Source of the DNA: Clostridium saccharoperbutylacetonicum N1-4(HMT)
Lineage (GTDB): Bacteria > Bacillota > Clostridia > Clostridiales > Clostridiaceae
Length of the DNA: 64,000 bases
Assembly (NCBI RefSeq): GCF_000340885.1
Contig: NC_020291.1
Location: 2,169,001 to 2,233,000, forward strand
Direction of reading: 5' to 3'
Shown: positions 31,736-41,700 of the stretch, in pieces
Position numbering within the stretch: position 1 is the stretch's first letter
Layout of the letters: each line of letters starts with the position of its first letter
Notes under the pieces: model-generated
What the model was told of the DNA's origin: nothing
What the model saw: the letters and a program-made list of their open reading frames with translations, nothing else
Databases searched by the model: none
Position numbers and translations under genes: made by a program

Positions 31736-32019
31736 TGATTAACTCCTAGAAATTTTCATATCATTGAAGAGAGGTGGGGAAAGGAAGAAATAATACATAC
31801 ATCACTCTTACCTTGCATAGATTTTACTTTTTGTGTTGAAGAAAATAGAAAGTATTATCTGTTCATCTTACAAAGGTAAAAATACTTAAAAGAGAAAAAG
31901 AAGAATTGCAAGCAAAACTTAAATATGATTTATTAAGTCACTTTTTAATAGATGAACTGATATTATATAAGTGTTAAATATATAATGAAGTTACTATTAC
32001 GGATAAAAGAAGGGATAAA

Positions 32020-32907
32020 ATGAAAGGGATAATACTAGCTGGCGGGTCTGGAACAAGATTATATCCAGTAACTAAAGCTATTTCAAAGCAAATGGTACCA
32101 ATATATGATAAACCAATGATTTATTATCCAATGTCAGTTTTAATGCTTGCTGGAATAAGAGATATATTAATTATTTCAACACCAAGAGATATAGTTGATT
32201 ATGAAGAATTATTTAACGATGGACATACATTAGGAATAAATATTAGTTATGAAGTTCAAGAAAAACCTAATGGTCTTGCAGAAGCGTTTATAATTGGAGA
32301 AGAATTTATTGGTGAAAGCAATGTTGCAATGGTACTTGGAGATAATATTTTCTATGGTCAAAGCTTTTCGGACCACTTAAAAGAAGCTGCAGCTATAGAA
32401 AAGGGAGCATGTATTTTTGGCTATTATGTTCAAAATCCAAAATCATTTGGGGTAGTTGAATTTGATCAAAATGGAAAAGTCATCTCATTAGAAGAAAAAC
32501 CAGAAATACCTAAATCTAAATATGTAGTGCCAGGACTTTACTTTTATGATAATTCAGTTGTAGGAAATGCTAAGAAATTAAAACCTTCATTAAGAGGTGA
32601 ACTAGAGATAACTGATTTAAATAAAATCTATATGGAAGAAGGAACTTTAAAAGTTCAATTACTAGGGAGAGGAATGGCATGGCTTGATACAGGAACTCAC
32701 AGTTCTATGCTTCAAGCTTCTAATTTTGTTGAAGCAGTTCAAAATACACAAGGAACGTATATTGCGTGTATTGAAGAAATTGCTTATAGAAAGGGATGGA
32801 TAACTTCCAAGCAAGTTATTGATTTAGCAAAACCATTAATGAAAAACGGGTATGGAGAGTATCTAATGAATATAATTGAGGAAGTTGAAAGTAAAAAAAT
32901 AAAATAG
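32020..32907 (+). CDS. rfbA: Glucose-1-phosphate thymidylyltransferase
   Basis: 295 residues, full family length. The nucleotide-binding start is [24 protein letters not shown], cut here to its hallmark GGSGTRL with the catalytic Lys in [21 protein letters not shown] and WLDTGTH are also present. It makes dTDP-glucose from dTTP and glucose 1-phosphate, the first step to dTDP-rhamnose. AGAAGGG precedes the ATG. The expected rfbB and rfbC are absent nearby, and rfbD survives only as a fragment just downstream, so the enzyme here feeds another pathway or works with copies elsewhere. Confidence 0.92.
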   Translation: MKGIILAGGSGTRLYPVTKAISKQMVPIYDKPMIYYPMSVLMLAGIRDILIISTPRDIVDYEELFNDGHTLGINISYEVQEKPNGLAEAFIIGEEFIGESNVAMVLGDNIFYGQSFSDHLKEAAAIEKGACIFGYYVQNPKSFGVVEFDQNGKVISLEEKPEIPKSKYVVPGLYFYDNSVVGNAKKLKPSLRGELEITDLNKIYMEEGTLKVQLLGRGMAWLDTGTHSSMLQASNFVEAVQNTQGTYIACIEEIAYRKGWITSKQVIDLAKPLMKNGYGEYLMNIIEEVESKKIK

Positions 32908-32919
32908 AATAATTGGAGC

Positions 32920-33090
32920 ATGATTTTAATTTCATCTGATTATGCATTTAGTGGAAGTTCTAAAATACCATTAGCTGAATATGATTTAACATGTCCATGT
33001 AATGCTTACGGAAAGACTAAACTTTTAGGTGAAAATTATATTAGAGAATTTTCTTCAAAATATTTTATTATAGTAATAACCAGATCTTGA
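32920..33090 (+). pseudogene. rfbD: Fragment of dTDP-4-dehydrorhamnose reductase
   Basis: The frame from ATG 32920 encodes about 48 residues matching the middle of RmlD/RfbD: the SSDYAFSG strand and the catalytic YGKTK followed by LLGENYIREF. Both ends of the gene are missing, and after about 33065 the sequence belongs to an IS3 remnant on the other strand. It is a deletion scar that probably once continued an rfb operon from rfbA. Confidence 0.8.
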
Positions 33091-33427
33091 AACATTTAGT
33101 GCTTTACATGCCTTCTTGATGCTTAGATGGTCCTGATTATCCTTTATGTACTGGAACCTTACTTGTTCTTTTGTTTCAAGAAGGCCTGGTATTTTTTAGA
33201 GTTTCTAGCTCCTTTTTTAATTCTGTATTTTCTTGTTTTAGTTTTTTAATCTCATATTGATATGAATAGAGTGCGGTTCCATGGCCTGGAAACGCACTCT
33301 CTCCGTATTTTTCATATTCACTTATCCAACGATATAATGAGTTATAGTGTACAACCAGTGCCCTGGAAACCTCCGATACAGGCATGTTATCTTATATAAC
33401 TAACTTTACTGCTGCTATTTTAAACTC
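33066..33427 (-). mobile_element. Decayed IS3-family element (OrfA and start of OrfB)
   Basis: On the minus strand, OrfA is recognisable from [11 protein letters not shown], then an in-frame TAA (33392-33394), DNMPVSEVSRALVV (HTH) and a Leu/Lys coiled coil to 33176. The OrfB N-terminus (VRFQYIKDNQDHLSIKKAC, NVSRSGYY) follows in a shifted frame and stops at 33066. No DDE catalytic core or terminal repeats remain, so it cannot move by itself. It lies between the rfbD fragment and the 3' end of the soluble MCP gene. Confidence 0.85.
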
Positions 33428-34253
33428 TTTCAGCAATTTCTTTTATAAGCTTGGCTGTATTATTAAGTTCAGCTATACTGCTATTAATTTCTTCTATATT
33501 AGCAGCTTGCATTTCAAAAAGTTGATTATTTTCATAAACTTTACCTGTGATACTTTCAACTGAAAGTCTTAGGTTATTTAGAACTGTAGTAATTTCATTT
33601 ATTGATTGACTGGTAGAGCTCGATAAGTTTCTTATTTCATTAGAAACTACACTGAAGCCTTTTCCCATTTCTCCAGCTCTTGCTGATTCAATGGCAGCAT
33701 TTAATCCTAATAGGTTTGTTTGCTTTGATATATTTCTAACAAAGTCTATAATTTCATTTGTCTTTTTCATATCTTCATTAGTCTTATTTATTTCATTTAA
33801 TATATCATTACTAGATTTAGCTACGTCTTGTATTCCAGATGCGACATTTTCAACAACATTTGAGATTTCATTAAAGGAGCTTACAAAAGCTTCTGCGTGG
33901 GCATCAATATCGTTACCCCAGTCTCTTTTACCTATAGCTATACTTCCAATTATTTTTCCATCTCTATTTTTTATAGGAGCTGCTACAGCTTTTAATGGAA
34001 CACCGAAGTATTCTTTTGATATATTGCTAACTACTGTTCTGTTTTCTTGCATACATTTATAAGCAGGGATATCAGTAGGTAATGAGTGACCTTCTCCATA
34101 ACTATTACCAACACTTGTATCATGTCTTACTACTTTAAGTATCTTTTCTCTATCAGAAACTAGCATGCTTATATCATCACCGAATAAAGAACTAATAAAG
34201 GGTAATAAATAACTTAGGTTAAGAAGTATGTCTTCGTCTTCAAAAATTTTCAT
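33420..34253 (-). CDS. Soluble methyl-accepting chemotaxis-type sensor
   Basis: 277 residues, no transmembrane segment. Residues 1-110 are a sensory domain of the PAS/GAF kind ([38 protein letters not shown]). Residues 120-277 are a short MCP signalling domain with the hairpin tip [26 protein letters not shown]. It would join cytoplasmic chemoreceptor arrays and act on CheA. AAAGGAG lies before the ATG. Its last codons overlap the IS3 remnant (33420-33427), so its extreme C-terminus may have been changed by the insertion; the end lacks an obvious methylation-site helix partner. Confidence 0.8.
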   Translation of the reverse strand: MKIFEDEDILLNLSYLLPFISSLFGDDISMLVSDREKILKVVRHDTSVGNSYGEGHSLPTDIPAYKCMQENRTVVSNISKEYFGVPLKAVAAPIKNRDGKIIGSIAIGKRDWGNDIDAHAEAFVSSFNEISNVVENVASGIQDVAKSSNDILNEINKTNEDMKKTNEIIDFVRNISKQTNLLGLNAAIESARAGEMGKGFSVVSNEIRNLSSSTSQSINEITTVLNNLRLSVESITGKVYENNQLFEMQAANIEEINSSIAELNNTAKLIKEIAERV

Positions 34254-34593
34254 GTTTTAAACTCCTTTTAATTAATATATTTTAAAATTAAATGCCATAT
34301 CTGACAATATCAGTTTAAGTGTTGTGAGATGTTATGTCAATAAAAACACGTTCTTATATATAATGGATTCTGAAGCAAAAGCTGTTTTATATATTGACTG
34401 ATAAAATTGAAAATCATAAATTAATATATTTTTTCTAAAGAACAAAGACATAACGTTGAAAAATAAAAGTAGTGATATTTTCCATATGAATATAATATTA
34501 AGTGGTATTTTATGTAATTTTGATGTAAAATAGAAAATGGGTAAAAATGTATCATATATTATTTTTTAGGATATTATAGGAGGGGTTATTGGG
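34254..34593. other. Divergent promoter region
   Basis: 340 bp between the soluble MCP (-) and the histidine kinase (+). AT-rich, no gene, no clear dyad. Confidence 0.45.
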
Positions 34594-37305
34594 ATGGATG
34601 AAATTGGTTACAATATGTTTAAAAATAGATCATATATATTAACTCGTAATGAAAAAGTTATAGATGTAGGTGATGCTTTTTTAGAATTGACTGGTTATAC
34701 TCAACAGGATTTTTTATATAAAAATATGTTTGAAGTATGCAAAGAACAATTGAGGTTAACTATTGATATATGTGATGCAGATATTAGCGCTAGAGATAAA
34801 GAAGGGTTCATTTTTACAAAGACCTTTGAAGCAAGAGAGATTTATATGTTTATAGAAGAAATAAAGAATATAAATGAAAAAATTTATTACTTTGTGGAAA
34901 AGCCTGATTCAAGGCTTGAATATAAGTTTCAATATGTTGAGCAGATTTCTTTAGATAATAGCTGTGGTATTTGTATATATTCAGAAGATCTAATTTTATT
35001 GAAAGCTAACCAAGCTTTTTTGAATTATTTAGAAGAGCCTTATAATATTAAAGAAAATAGCATTGGGTTAAATATAAATAGGTTTATTAAAGGTTTTGAA
35101 GGCGATTATCATGAAGAAAAAATGCGAGAGATTATTAAAAAAAGAGAAGTTTATCGTATTTCACAATATGAACATAAAAAATCAGAAACTTGTAAATTTT
35201 ATTGGGAATCCTCAATTATACCTATTTTGGAAAATGGAAGGGTAAAATATTTAATTCAAAATATTACAGATATTACAGAAAGAATTTTAAACAGAAAACG
35301 TATTGAAGAACAAAATAGATTAATAAAAGAACAAAAAGAACAGGTGGAAGCCATAATTGAAAATATGTCTGATGCTGTAATAATATTCGATAAGGCTGGA
35401 AAATACACTAATTTCAACAAAACTGCAAGGGAAGACTATCTTCCTATCTTAAGTAATCTTAGTTGTGCTGGAGATAAAATTGGAAAAGCTGAATGTTATG
35501 ATATGGATTGGAATTTAATACCGGAAGAGGATATGCCATCTCGAAGAGTGATTAGAGGAGAAAAATTATTAGGTTATAGAATCTGTATAAAATATGAGAA
35601 GACTACTATGTATATTGAAGTAAATGGTGTTCAAATCTATGATAAAGAGGGTAGTTTTACAGCTGGAGTGCTTTGTTGCCAGAATGTTACTGAAAAAGTG
35701 AAAATAAAAAATAAATTAAGGGAAAGAGAAGAAAAATACAAGAGTTTATTTAATAAGATGAATCTAGGACATTCCTATTATAAAATAATCACAGATGAAT
35801 CTGGACAGCCTATTGATTATATAATTACAGAAATTAATCCAGCATATGAAAAAATTACGGGAAATAATAGTGCTAAACTTATTGGAAAAAAAGCTACTGA
35901 AGCATTCCCAAACATTAAAAAATCAAGTGTTGATTGGATTGCATTATTCGGTAAGGTAGCGTTGACAGGTGAACCAATATCTATGGAAGTTTATTCAGAT
36001 ATAATGGATAGGTGGTATAATGTCAACTATTACTGCCCTAAAAAGGGATATACAGCAGCTATATTTTCAGATATAACTTTGATAAAGGAAAGTGAAAAGG
36101 ATTTAGAAAGAATCCAAAAAAGATTGATCGAAGCTCATGAGTTAGCACATTTGGGAGATTGGGAATTTGATGTTGCAAAAAATAATATTTACTGGTCAGA
36201 TGAAATATACCGTATATATGGATTTGAACCACAGACCTTTGTCCCTACCAAGAAAACTTTAAGTAAATATACTCATCCAGAGGACTTGGAATGTGTTAAA
36301 CAAGCAGAAGAGGATTTAATAAATGGGACTCTAGATAGTATGGAATATAGATATATGGGTGCTAATAGCAAAATGGGCTGGATTAGTTTAAAAGCTAAGA
36401 AATCTTTTGATAAGAATGGCAATCTGATTTTTTTGAGAGGAACAATACAAGACATCACAGAGAGAAAGCTTTTAGAGGAAGAAATAATAAAAGCTAAGGA
36501 GGAGGCAGAAGCAGCCAATAAGTTGAAAAGTGAATATATAGCTAACATGTCTCATGAACTTAGAACTCCAATAAATGTTATGCTAGGAGCAATACAGTTG
36601 TTTGAATTATATGTAAATGGAGATATGCTTTCCAACAAAGGAAATATGGTTAAGCATTTGGCATCAATGAAACAAAATTGTTTAAGGATTTTAAGATTGG
36701 TAAATAATTTGATAGATACAACTAAAATTGATGCGGGCTTCATGCAAATTGAATTGAAAAATCACAATATAGTTAGTGTTGTTGAAGAGATAACACTATC
36801 AACTTCGGAATTTGTTAAACTTAAAAATATTGAGCTTGTATTTGACTGTGACTCTGAGGAAATAATAATAGCTTGTGATGTTGATATGATTGAAAGAATA
36901 ATACTTAACCTTCTTTCAAATGCAGTTAAATTTACAAAAGTTAATGGATATATTCATGTAAATGTAACTAGAAAGGAGGGAAAAGTTATTATATCCATTA
37001 AAGACAATGGCATTGGCATACCTCAAGATAAGCTTAATACGATATTTGAACGTTACAAACAAGTTAATAAATCATTTACAAGAGAACAAGAAGGTAGTGG
37101 TATAGGATTATCTTTATCAAAATCTCTAATAGAAATGCATGGAGGTAATATTTCTGCAAAAAGTATATTAGGAGAAGGTAGTGAATTTATAATAGAATTG
37201 CCAGATAAAAAGATTGCCTTTGAATATCGCAAAGAGAACTATGTGGAAAATAACCATAATTTTATTGAAAAAATGAACGTTGAATTTTCTGATATATATA
37301 AATAG
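34594..37305 (+). CDS. Multi-PAS hybrid-less sensor histidine kinase
   Basis: 903 residues, no transmembrane helix, so cytoplasmic. About five PAS/PAC modules occupy residues 1-640 (for example YTQQDFLYKNMFEVC; GLGHSYY-type and FEPQTFVPTKKTLSKYTHPED modules). The phospho-acceptor is H654 in ANMSHELRTPINVMLG. The ATPase domain has NLLSNAVKFT (N box), DNGIGIP (G1) and GSGIGLSLSKSL (G2). No receiver domain is attached and no response regulator gene is adjacent, so the partner is elsewhere. Many orphan kinases of this type in Clostridium phosphorylate Spo0A directly; that is a family precedent, not shown here. Confidence 0.85.
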   Translation: MDEIGYNMFKNRSYILTRNEKVIDVGDAFLELTGYTQQDFLYKNMFEVCKEQLRLTIDICDADISARDKEGFIFTKTFEAREIYMFIEEIKNINEKIYYFVEKPDSRLEYKFQYVEQISLDNSCGICIYSEDLILLKANQAFLNYLEEPYNIKENSIGLNINRFIKGFEGDYHEEKMREIIKKREVYRISQYEHKKSETCKFYWESSIIPILENGRVKYLIQNITDITERILNRKRIEEQNRLIKEQKEQVEAIIENMSDAVIIFDKAGKYTNFNKTAREDYLPILSNLSCAGDKIGKAECYDMDWNLIPEEDMPSRRVIRGEKLLGYRICIKYEKTTMYIEVNGVQIYDKEGSFTAGVLCCQNVTEKVKIKNKLREREEKYKSLFNKMNLGHSYYKIITDESGQPIDYIITEINPAYEKITGNNSAKLIGKKATEAFPNIKKSSVDWIALFGKVALTGEPISMEVYSDIMDRWYNVNYYCPKKGYTAAIFSDITLIKESEKDLERIQKRLIEAHELAHLGDWEFDVAKNNIYWSDEIYRIYGFEPQTFVPTKKTLSKYTHPEDLECVKQAEEDLINGTLDSMEYRYMGANSKMGWISLKAKKSFDKNGNLIFLRGTIQDITERKLLEEEIIKAKEEAEAANKLKSEYIANMSHELRTPINVMLGAIQLFELYVNGDMLSNKGNMVKHLASMKQNCLRILRLVNNLIDTTKIDAGFMQIELKNHNIVSVVEEITLSTSEFVKLKNIELVFDCDSEEIIIACDVDMIERIILNLLSNAVKFTKVNGYIHVNVTRKEGKVIISIKDNGIGIPQDKLNTIFERYKQVNKSFTREQEGSGIGLSLSKSLIEMHGGNISAKSILGEGSEFIIELPDKKIAFEYRKENYVENNHNFIEKMNVEFSDIYK

Positions 37306-37550
37306 TATGTTCCCTTACATAGCAAGAAATATAAATTGTTGTGTGAGGGAACATAATTTTTTTATCTATATTATTCATAATATGGAAATTGTAGAAAATA
37401 AAAGTTAAGTTATATAAAAATATGTTGAAAATATACTTTGGAAATGATACAATAAACATACAGATAATTGTCGAATTTGGTAAAATAAATGCATTTTTAA
37501 GAAGAAATGCTTAAAAGTTTATAAAGAAAATATATTTTGGAGGTATGAAT

Positions 37551-39275
37551 ATGTTGAAATTAAGTAATATAAAAATAAAAAGTAAATTACAATTATTAAG
37601 TTTAGTATTATTAATGTTTACAATATTAGTTGGTGCTTTTGGTTACATTCAGTTAAAGATAAGTAATGACAAAATGGAATCAATGTATAACAATAAATTA
37701 AATGCAATTGACTGGTTAAATGATAACAGAAATCAAGCTAGAGCAATTGAAGCTGATATATATTACATAATGTTATATCCAGATAATAAAGATAAGCAAA
37801 ATGAAAAAATGAAGGACATTGAGCAAAGGAAACAAAACTTTGATGGCAATTTTCAAAACTATAAAAAATTAGAGTTAGATAAGTATGAAAAAGATTTAAT
37901 TCCAACACTAGAGGATAATTTATCAAAATATAGAGACGGAAGAGATGAAGTGTTAAAACTCGCTTTAGCCGGAAAACAAAAGGAAGCCTTAGAGAAGTTT
38001 GAAAATATTAAAGATGTAGCTAATAGTTTTCAAACAAATTTAAAAGATTTAGCAACATATAATCAAAAAGCAGCTAATGAAGTTTATAATTCAAACAATA
38101 AGAATTATAAAGAAACAACAATAATGTTTGCTATAATTATAGCTGTTTCTATAATAGTAGGTTATTTAATGTCTATGGTCATCACAAGAAATATAGTTAA
38201 GCCATTAGATATTGCAGTTAATTATTTAGGTATACTATCAGGTGGAGACTTTACAAGTGAAATGCCTGCAGAAGTTAAGAAGAGAAAAGATGAGATAGGA
38301 ACAATGGCAAAAGCTTTAGATAATATATATGTAAGCTTAAGAGGATTAATTAAAAATATTATAGAGGAATCAGATAATATAGAAGAGGTTGTTAACACTG
38401 TGAATAATGAGGTGAAAGTTCTCAATGGAAATATTGAGGATGTTTCAGCAACTACACAGGAACTTTCAGCAACTATTGAGGAAACCTCAGCTTCAGCAGA
38501 AGAAACCTCAGCAACTTCTCAAGAAATAGGAAAGGCAGTACAATCGATAGCAGAAAAATCACAAGAGGGAGCAATTCAAGCAGGAGAAATAAATAAAAGA
38601 GCGCAAGAAACTAAAGAAAATATTGAAAAATCTCAAAAACTTGCTCTTAGTACATTTTTAAATACAAAAGATGGACTAGAGAAAGCTTTAGAAAATTCAA
38701 AAGTTGTTGAACAGATTAACGTGTTATCTGATTCTATTATGAAGATAACAGAGCAGACAAACTTATTAGCATTAAATGCAGCAATAGAAGCGGCAAGAGC
38801 TGGAGAGGCAGGAAAAGGTTTTTCAGTAGTGGCAGATGAAATCAGAAAACTTGCTGAACAGTCAAAGGATGCAGTATCGAAAATACATAATGTAACAAAT
38901 AAGGTTGTAGAATCGGTTAATAGTCTTTCACTTAATTCAAATAATCTTTTAGACTTTATGTCAAAGGATGTTCAGAATGATTATAGTAATATGCTTGAAG
39001 TAGCAGGAAAGTATAGTGAAGATGCAAAATTTGTAGATGACCTTGTAATGGACTTCAGCTCAACCTCAGAGGAACTTTTAGCATCAATTAGTGATATTTT
39101 AAAAACTATAGAGGGAGTAGCAGATGCTTCTAGTGAAGGAGCAAATGGAACTGTAGATATAGCAAATAAGGTAATAGAAATTAGTGATAAATCTAATGCA
39201 GTCTTAGAACAGGTTGCACATACAAAAGAAAGTTCAGATAAATTAAAAATTGAAATGTCCAAGTTTAAAATTTAG
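37551..39275 (+). CDS. Methyl-accepting chemotaxis protein, membrane type
   Basis: 574 residues from ATG 37551, 7 nt after GGAGG; an ATG 6 nt upstream is too close to the site. TM1 is around residues 13-35 and TM2 around 190-212, enclosing a four-helix-bundle (4HB_MCP) ligand domain of about 155 residues. HAMP follows, then the MCP signalling domain with tip [24 protein letters not shown]. An Ala/Ser/Thr/Glu-rich stretch after HAMP ([18 protein letters not shown]) is typical. Ligand unknown. Confidence 0.88.
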   Translation: MLKLSNIKIKSKLQLLSLVLLMFTILVGAFGYIQLKISNDKMESMYNNKLNAIDWLNDNRNQARAIEADIYYIMLYPDNKDKQNEKMKDIEQRKQNFDGNFQNYKKLELDKYEKDLIPTLEDNLSKYRDGRDEVLKLALAGKQKEALEKFENIKDVANSFQTNLKDLATYNQKAANEVYNSNNKNYKETTIMFAIIIAVSIIVGYLMSMVITRNIVKPLDIAVNYLGILSGGDFTSEMPAEVKKRKDEIGTMAKALDNIYVSLRGLIKNIIEESDNIEEVVNTVNNEVKVLNGNIEDVSATTQELSATIEETSASAEETSATSQEIGKAVQSIAEKSQEGAIQAGEINKRAQETKENIEKSQKLALSTFLNTKDGLEKALENSKVVEQINVLSDSIMKITEQTNLLALNAAIEAARAGEAGKGFSVVADEIRKLAEQSKDAVSKIHNVTNKVVESVNSLSLNSNNLLDFMSKDVQNDYSNMLEVAGKYSEDAKFVDDLVMDFSSTSEELLASISDILKTIEGVADASSEGANGTVDIANKVIEISDKSNAVLEQVAHTKESSDKLKIEMSKFKI

Positions 39276-39288
39276 AGAATGTATTTTA

Positions 39289-39334
39289 AATACCACATAA
39301 ATAAGACAGAATGTTGTCATATTTATGTGGTATT
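39289..39334. promoter_or_regulatory. 15-bp inverted repeat before the WYL regulator
   Basis: AATACCACATAAATA at 39289-39303 pairs perfectly with 39320-39334. It could end transcription of the MCP gene weakly or serve as a regulator site; it overlaps the operator-like box at 39301-39323. Confidence 0.5.
39301..39323 (+). promoter_or_regulatory. Operator-like box 1 (probable WYL-regulator site)
   Basis: The core GACAgAaTGTTgTCATATT matches 19 of 23 positions with the box at 40255-40277. Both boxes have a GACA...TGT/C dyad and lie just upstream of a gene start on the plus strand. Confidence 0.5.
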
Positions 39335-39355
39335 CTTATTATAAGGGGGGATAGT

Positions 39356-40255
39356 ATGCAAATAAATCGTTTGTTTAAAATAGTATATATTTTACTTGAT
39401 AAAGATAAGGTTTCTGCTAAGGAATTGGCAGAGCATTTTGAAGTGTCTGCAAGGACTATATATCGTGACATAGAAATTCTTTCTGCCAGTGGAATTCCTG
39501 TATATATGAGTAAAGGAAGAAATGGCGGAATTAGCTTGCTTCCTAATTTTATATTAAACAAAACAGTTTTGACAGCTGAAGAAAAGAATAATATTTTATC
39601 TGCTTTATACAGTATTAACACCTTCGATGAAACCTTAGTGGAAAGCACCTTATCAAAGTTAGGCTTGTTTTTTGGGAAGAACAATACCAGTTTCTTTGAG
39701 ATTGATTATAGTGATTGGGGAAACTTGATAAAAGAGCAGTTTGAAAAATCTAAGGAAGCAATTTTAGCGCGTAAATTGTTGTCTTTTGATTATGTATCGG
39801 CACAAAATAAATCCAGTAGAAGGATGGTTGAACCTTATGTACTTTGGTTTAAAGATAAAACCTGGTATTTAAAAGCTTTTTGCCTTGATAAAAATGAGCT
39901 TCGTAGTTTTCGTTTTAGTAGAATGAGAAATGTAGTAGTTACAGATAAAATATTTGTTCCACGGGATATAACTTTAAAAATGGAAAAAGATGATAGGAAG
40001 TACAATTATCCAACAAGTAAAATTGTTATGCGTATAGAAGCTGATAAGGAATATAGAGTGTTAGACGAGTTTCATGAAAATAATGTTATTCGAAATACTG
40101 ATGGCAGTCTCACAGTAACCATGAATTTTGTTGAAGACGAGTGGGTATATGGATACATACTTTCTTATGGCAGCTCTGCTACTGTTTTAGAGCCTGAACG
40201 AGTGAAGGATATAATAAAAACACGATTAAAAGAAAATTTGAAAAATTATTTATAA
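39356..40255 (+). CDS. DeoR/YafY-type HTH regulator with WYL domain
   Basis: 299 residues from ATG 39356, with AAGGGGGG at 39343-39350; an in-frame start 45 nt earlier lies inside the inverted repeat and has no site. The N-terminal HTH (KVSAKELAEHFEVSARTIYRDI) is followed by a WYL ligand-sensing domain (around residues 140-220, with FDYVSAQNKSSRR and a WYLKAFCL strand) and a C-terminal WCX-like part. Such regulators respond to small ligands or nucleic acid and often control a neighbour. A nearly identical operator box before its own gene and before the ClbS/DfsB-like gene suggests control of both. Confidence 0.85.
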   Translation: MQINRLFKIVYILLDKDKVSAKELAEHFEVSARTIYRDIEILSASGIPVYMSKGRNGGISLLPNFILNKTVLTAEEKNNILSALYSINTFDETLVESTLSKLGLFFGKNNTSFFEIDYSDWGNLIKEQFEKSKEAILARKLLSFDYVSAQNKSSRRMVEPYVLWFKDKTWYLKAFCLDKNELRSFRFSRMRNVVVTDKIFVPRDITLKMEKDDRKYNYPTSKIVMRIEADKEYRVLDEFHENNVIRNTDGSLTVTMNFVEDEWVYGYILSYGSSATVLEPERVKDIIKTRLKENLKNYL

Positions 40256-40277
40256 TATGACACAGTGTTATCATATT
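40255..40277 (+). promoter_or_regulatory. Operator-like box 2
   Basis: Dyad TAATATGA/TCATATTA around CACAGTGTTA; 19 of 23 bases agree with box 1 at 39301-39323. It begins at the last base of the regulator's stop codon and lies 46 nt before the next start. Confidence 0.5.
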
Positions 40278-40322
40278 ATTAGAATTATAATTGGATTAAA
40301 TAAAGTATAAGGAGATGTTTAT

Positions 40323-40865
40323 ATGGGGAGAGCAACTACTAAAAACGATTTAATAAGTGCAGCAAATAGCAATTTTGAAAAATTGACTATGCTTGTTAAT
40401 TCGATGTCGGAAAAAGAATTGATAACACCATTTGACTTTTCAGGAGATGATAAGAAGAAAGAAGCACATTGGAGCAGAGACAAAAACCTTAGAGATGTTC
40501 TTATTCATTTATATGAATGGCATCAGCTTCTTTTGAATTGGGTTTCAACTAATATGAGTGGTAATGAAAGATCATTTTTACCAGAGCCATATAATTGGAA
40601 AACTTATGGAGCTATGAATGTAGGCTTTGTTGAAAAGCATCAAAACACATCTTTAGATAAAGCCAAAGAAAGCTTGATGCAATCCTACCAAGCAGTTATG
40701 AAATTGGCAGATACTTTTTCAAATGAAGAACTGTTCTCAAAAGGTACATATAAATGGGTTGGTGGCAGCACCTTGGGATCGTATTTTGTAAGCACCACTG
40801 CAAGTCATTATGATTGGGCAATAAAAAAAATCAAAGCTCATATTAAGAATTGTAAGGGAATGTAG
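40323..40865 (+). CDS. ClbS/DfsB-family four-helix-bundle protein
   Basis: 180 residues. Four-helix-bundle (DinB-like, DUF1706) layout with DVLIHLYEWHQLLLNWV and TTASHYDWAIKKIKAH. Family members include ClbS, a self-resistance cyclopropane hydrolase, and uncharacterised stress proteins; the reaction here is unknown. AAGGAGATG precedes the ATG. Likely under the WYL regulator just upstream. Confidence 0.78.
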   Translation: MGRATTKNDLISAANSNFEKLTMLVNSMSEKELITPFDFSGDDKKKEAHWSRDKNLRDVLIHLYEWHQLLLNWVSTNMSGNERSFLPEPYNWKTYGAMNVGFVEKHQNTSLDKAKESLMQSYQAVMKLADTFSNEELFSKGTYKWVGGSTLGSYFVSTTASHYDWAIKKIKAHIKNCKGM

Positions 40866-41058
40866 TTGAATGCAATATTAGATTTTAAGATAATGAATGT
40901 GCAGACATATTATAAGTAATGAAGAATTTTATGAAAATTATTTATATTACTGGGTTTCGAGAAGAAGTATAGATAAAAAGCGTTAATTGAAATAATCAAA
41001 AAAATTGTTATATTTCAATTAATGCTTTTATTTTGGGCAATTAATATAAGAGAGAATA

Positions 41059-41520
41059 TTAATTGCTGTTACTATTGAAATCTTTAAGTAGTTCAATAAA
41101 ATTTTCAAGTTTGGAATCGTTCCAATTTGCAATTCGTTCATAAAAAGCAGTTTCTTTTTCTTTTAAAGCCTCTATTGTTCTTTGTCGTCCGAGTTCAGTT
41201 AGAGATAGAAGTACACCTCGTCGATCGCTTGGAGACTGTTCGCTTTTTACATAGCCCAGATTCTTTAGCTGATTTAAAAGGCGACTAACTGAACTTCGAT
41301 CCATAGCCGTTGATTCTGATAGAACTGTTGCATTTGCTGGGCCAAAGGAGAAAAGCCAACGAACAATAAGAAAAGCTGCAGGTTGTAATGTAGAATCGAA
41401 ACTTGCTGCAGTTCTGACATTAAGTGCATGGGATGCGCTAATTATTACATTTAGCTGCTCACCTAACTTCAGCTCTAATTGAACCCTATTAGTATTTTTG
41501 TTTTGTGAATTTTCATTCAT
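41059..41520 (-). CDS. MarR-family transcriptional regulator
   Basis: 153 residues. Winged-helix core: TVLSESTAMDRSSVSRLLNQLKNLGYV (recognition helix) and the wing SPSDRRGVLLSLTELGR, with the conserved D-R-R. MarR proteins are repressors released by phenolic or oxidative signals. It is divergent from an SDR gene, and two overlapping dyads lie between them, so it probably represses both. The region at 40866-41058 carries only a spacer hairpin. Confidence 0.88.
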   Translation of the reverse strand: MNENSQNKNTNRVQLELKLGEQLNVIISASHALNVRTAASFDSTLQPAAFLIVRWLFSFGPANATVLSESTAMDRSSVSRLLNQLKNLGYVKSEQSPSDRRGVLLSLTELGRQRTIEALKEKETAFYERIANWNDSKLENFIELLKDFNSNSN

Positions 41521-41555
41521 AGCTTACCTCGATTAAATTAATTTAGTAAAAATAG

Positions 41556-41611
41556 TTGACATATATCAAATAATTAAATATACTTGATATATGTCAAGTA
41601 TATTTAATTAT
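41556..41611. promoter_or_regulatory. Overlapping dyads, probable MarR operators
   Basis: TTGACATATATCAA (41556-41569) is the exact inverse of TTGATATATGTCAA (41584-41597). In addition 41570-41587 and 41594-41611 form a perfect 18-bp inverted repeat around TATATG. TTGACA (41556) may be a -35 element toward the SDR gene. The layout allows competing dimers between the divergent genes. Confidence 0.65.
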
Positions 41612-41700
41612 CTGAAGTGTGTCAAGGGATTTAAGTATTAAATTATATTGTGCAAATATATAATAATGTTCTACACTATACTGAATTAAAGGAGGCTGCT

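Noticed and set aside
31860..31980. About 38 codons of coding-like sequence before rfbA
   Set aside because: No start codon and no similarity I can name; could be chance.
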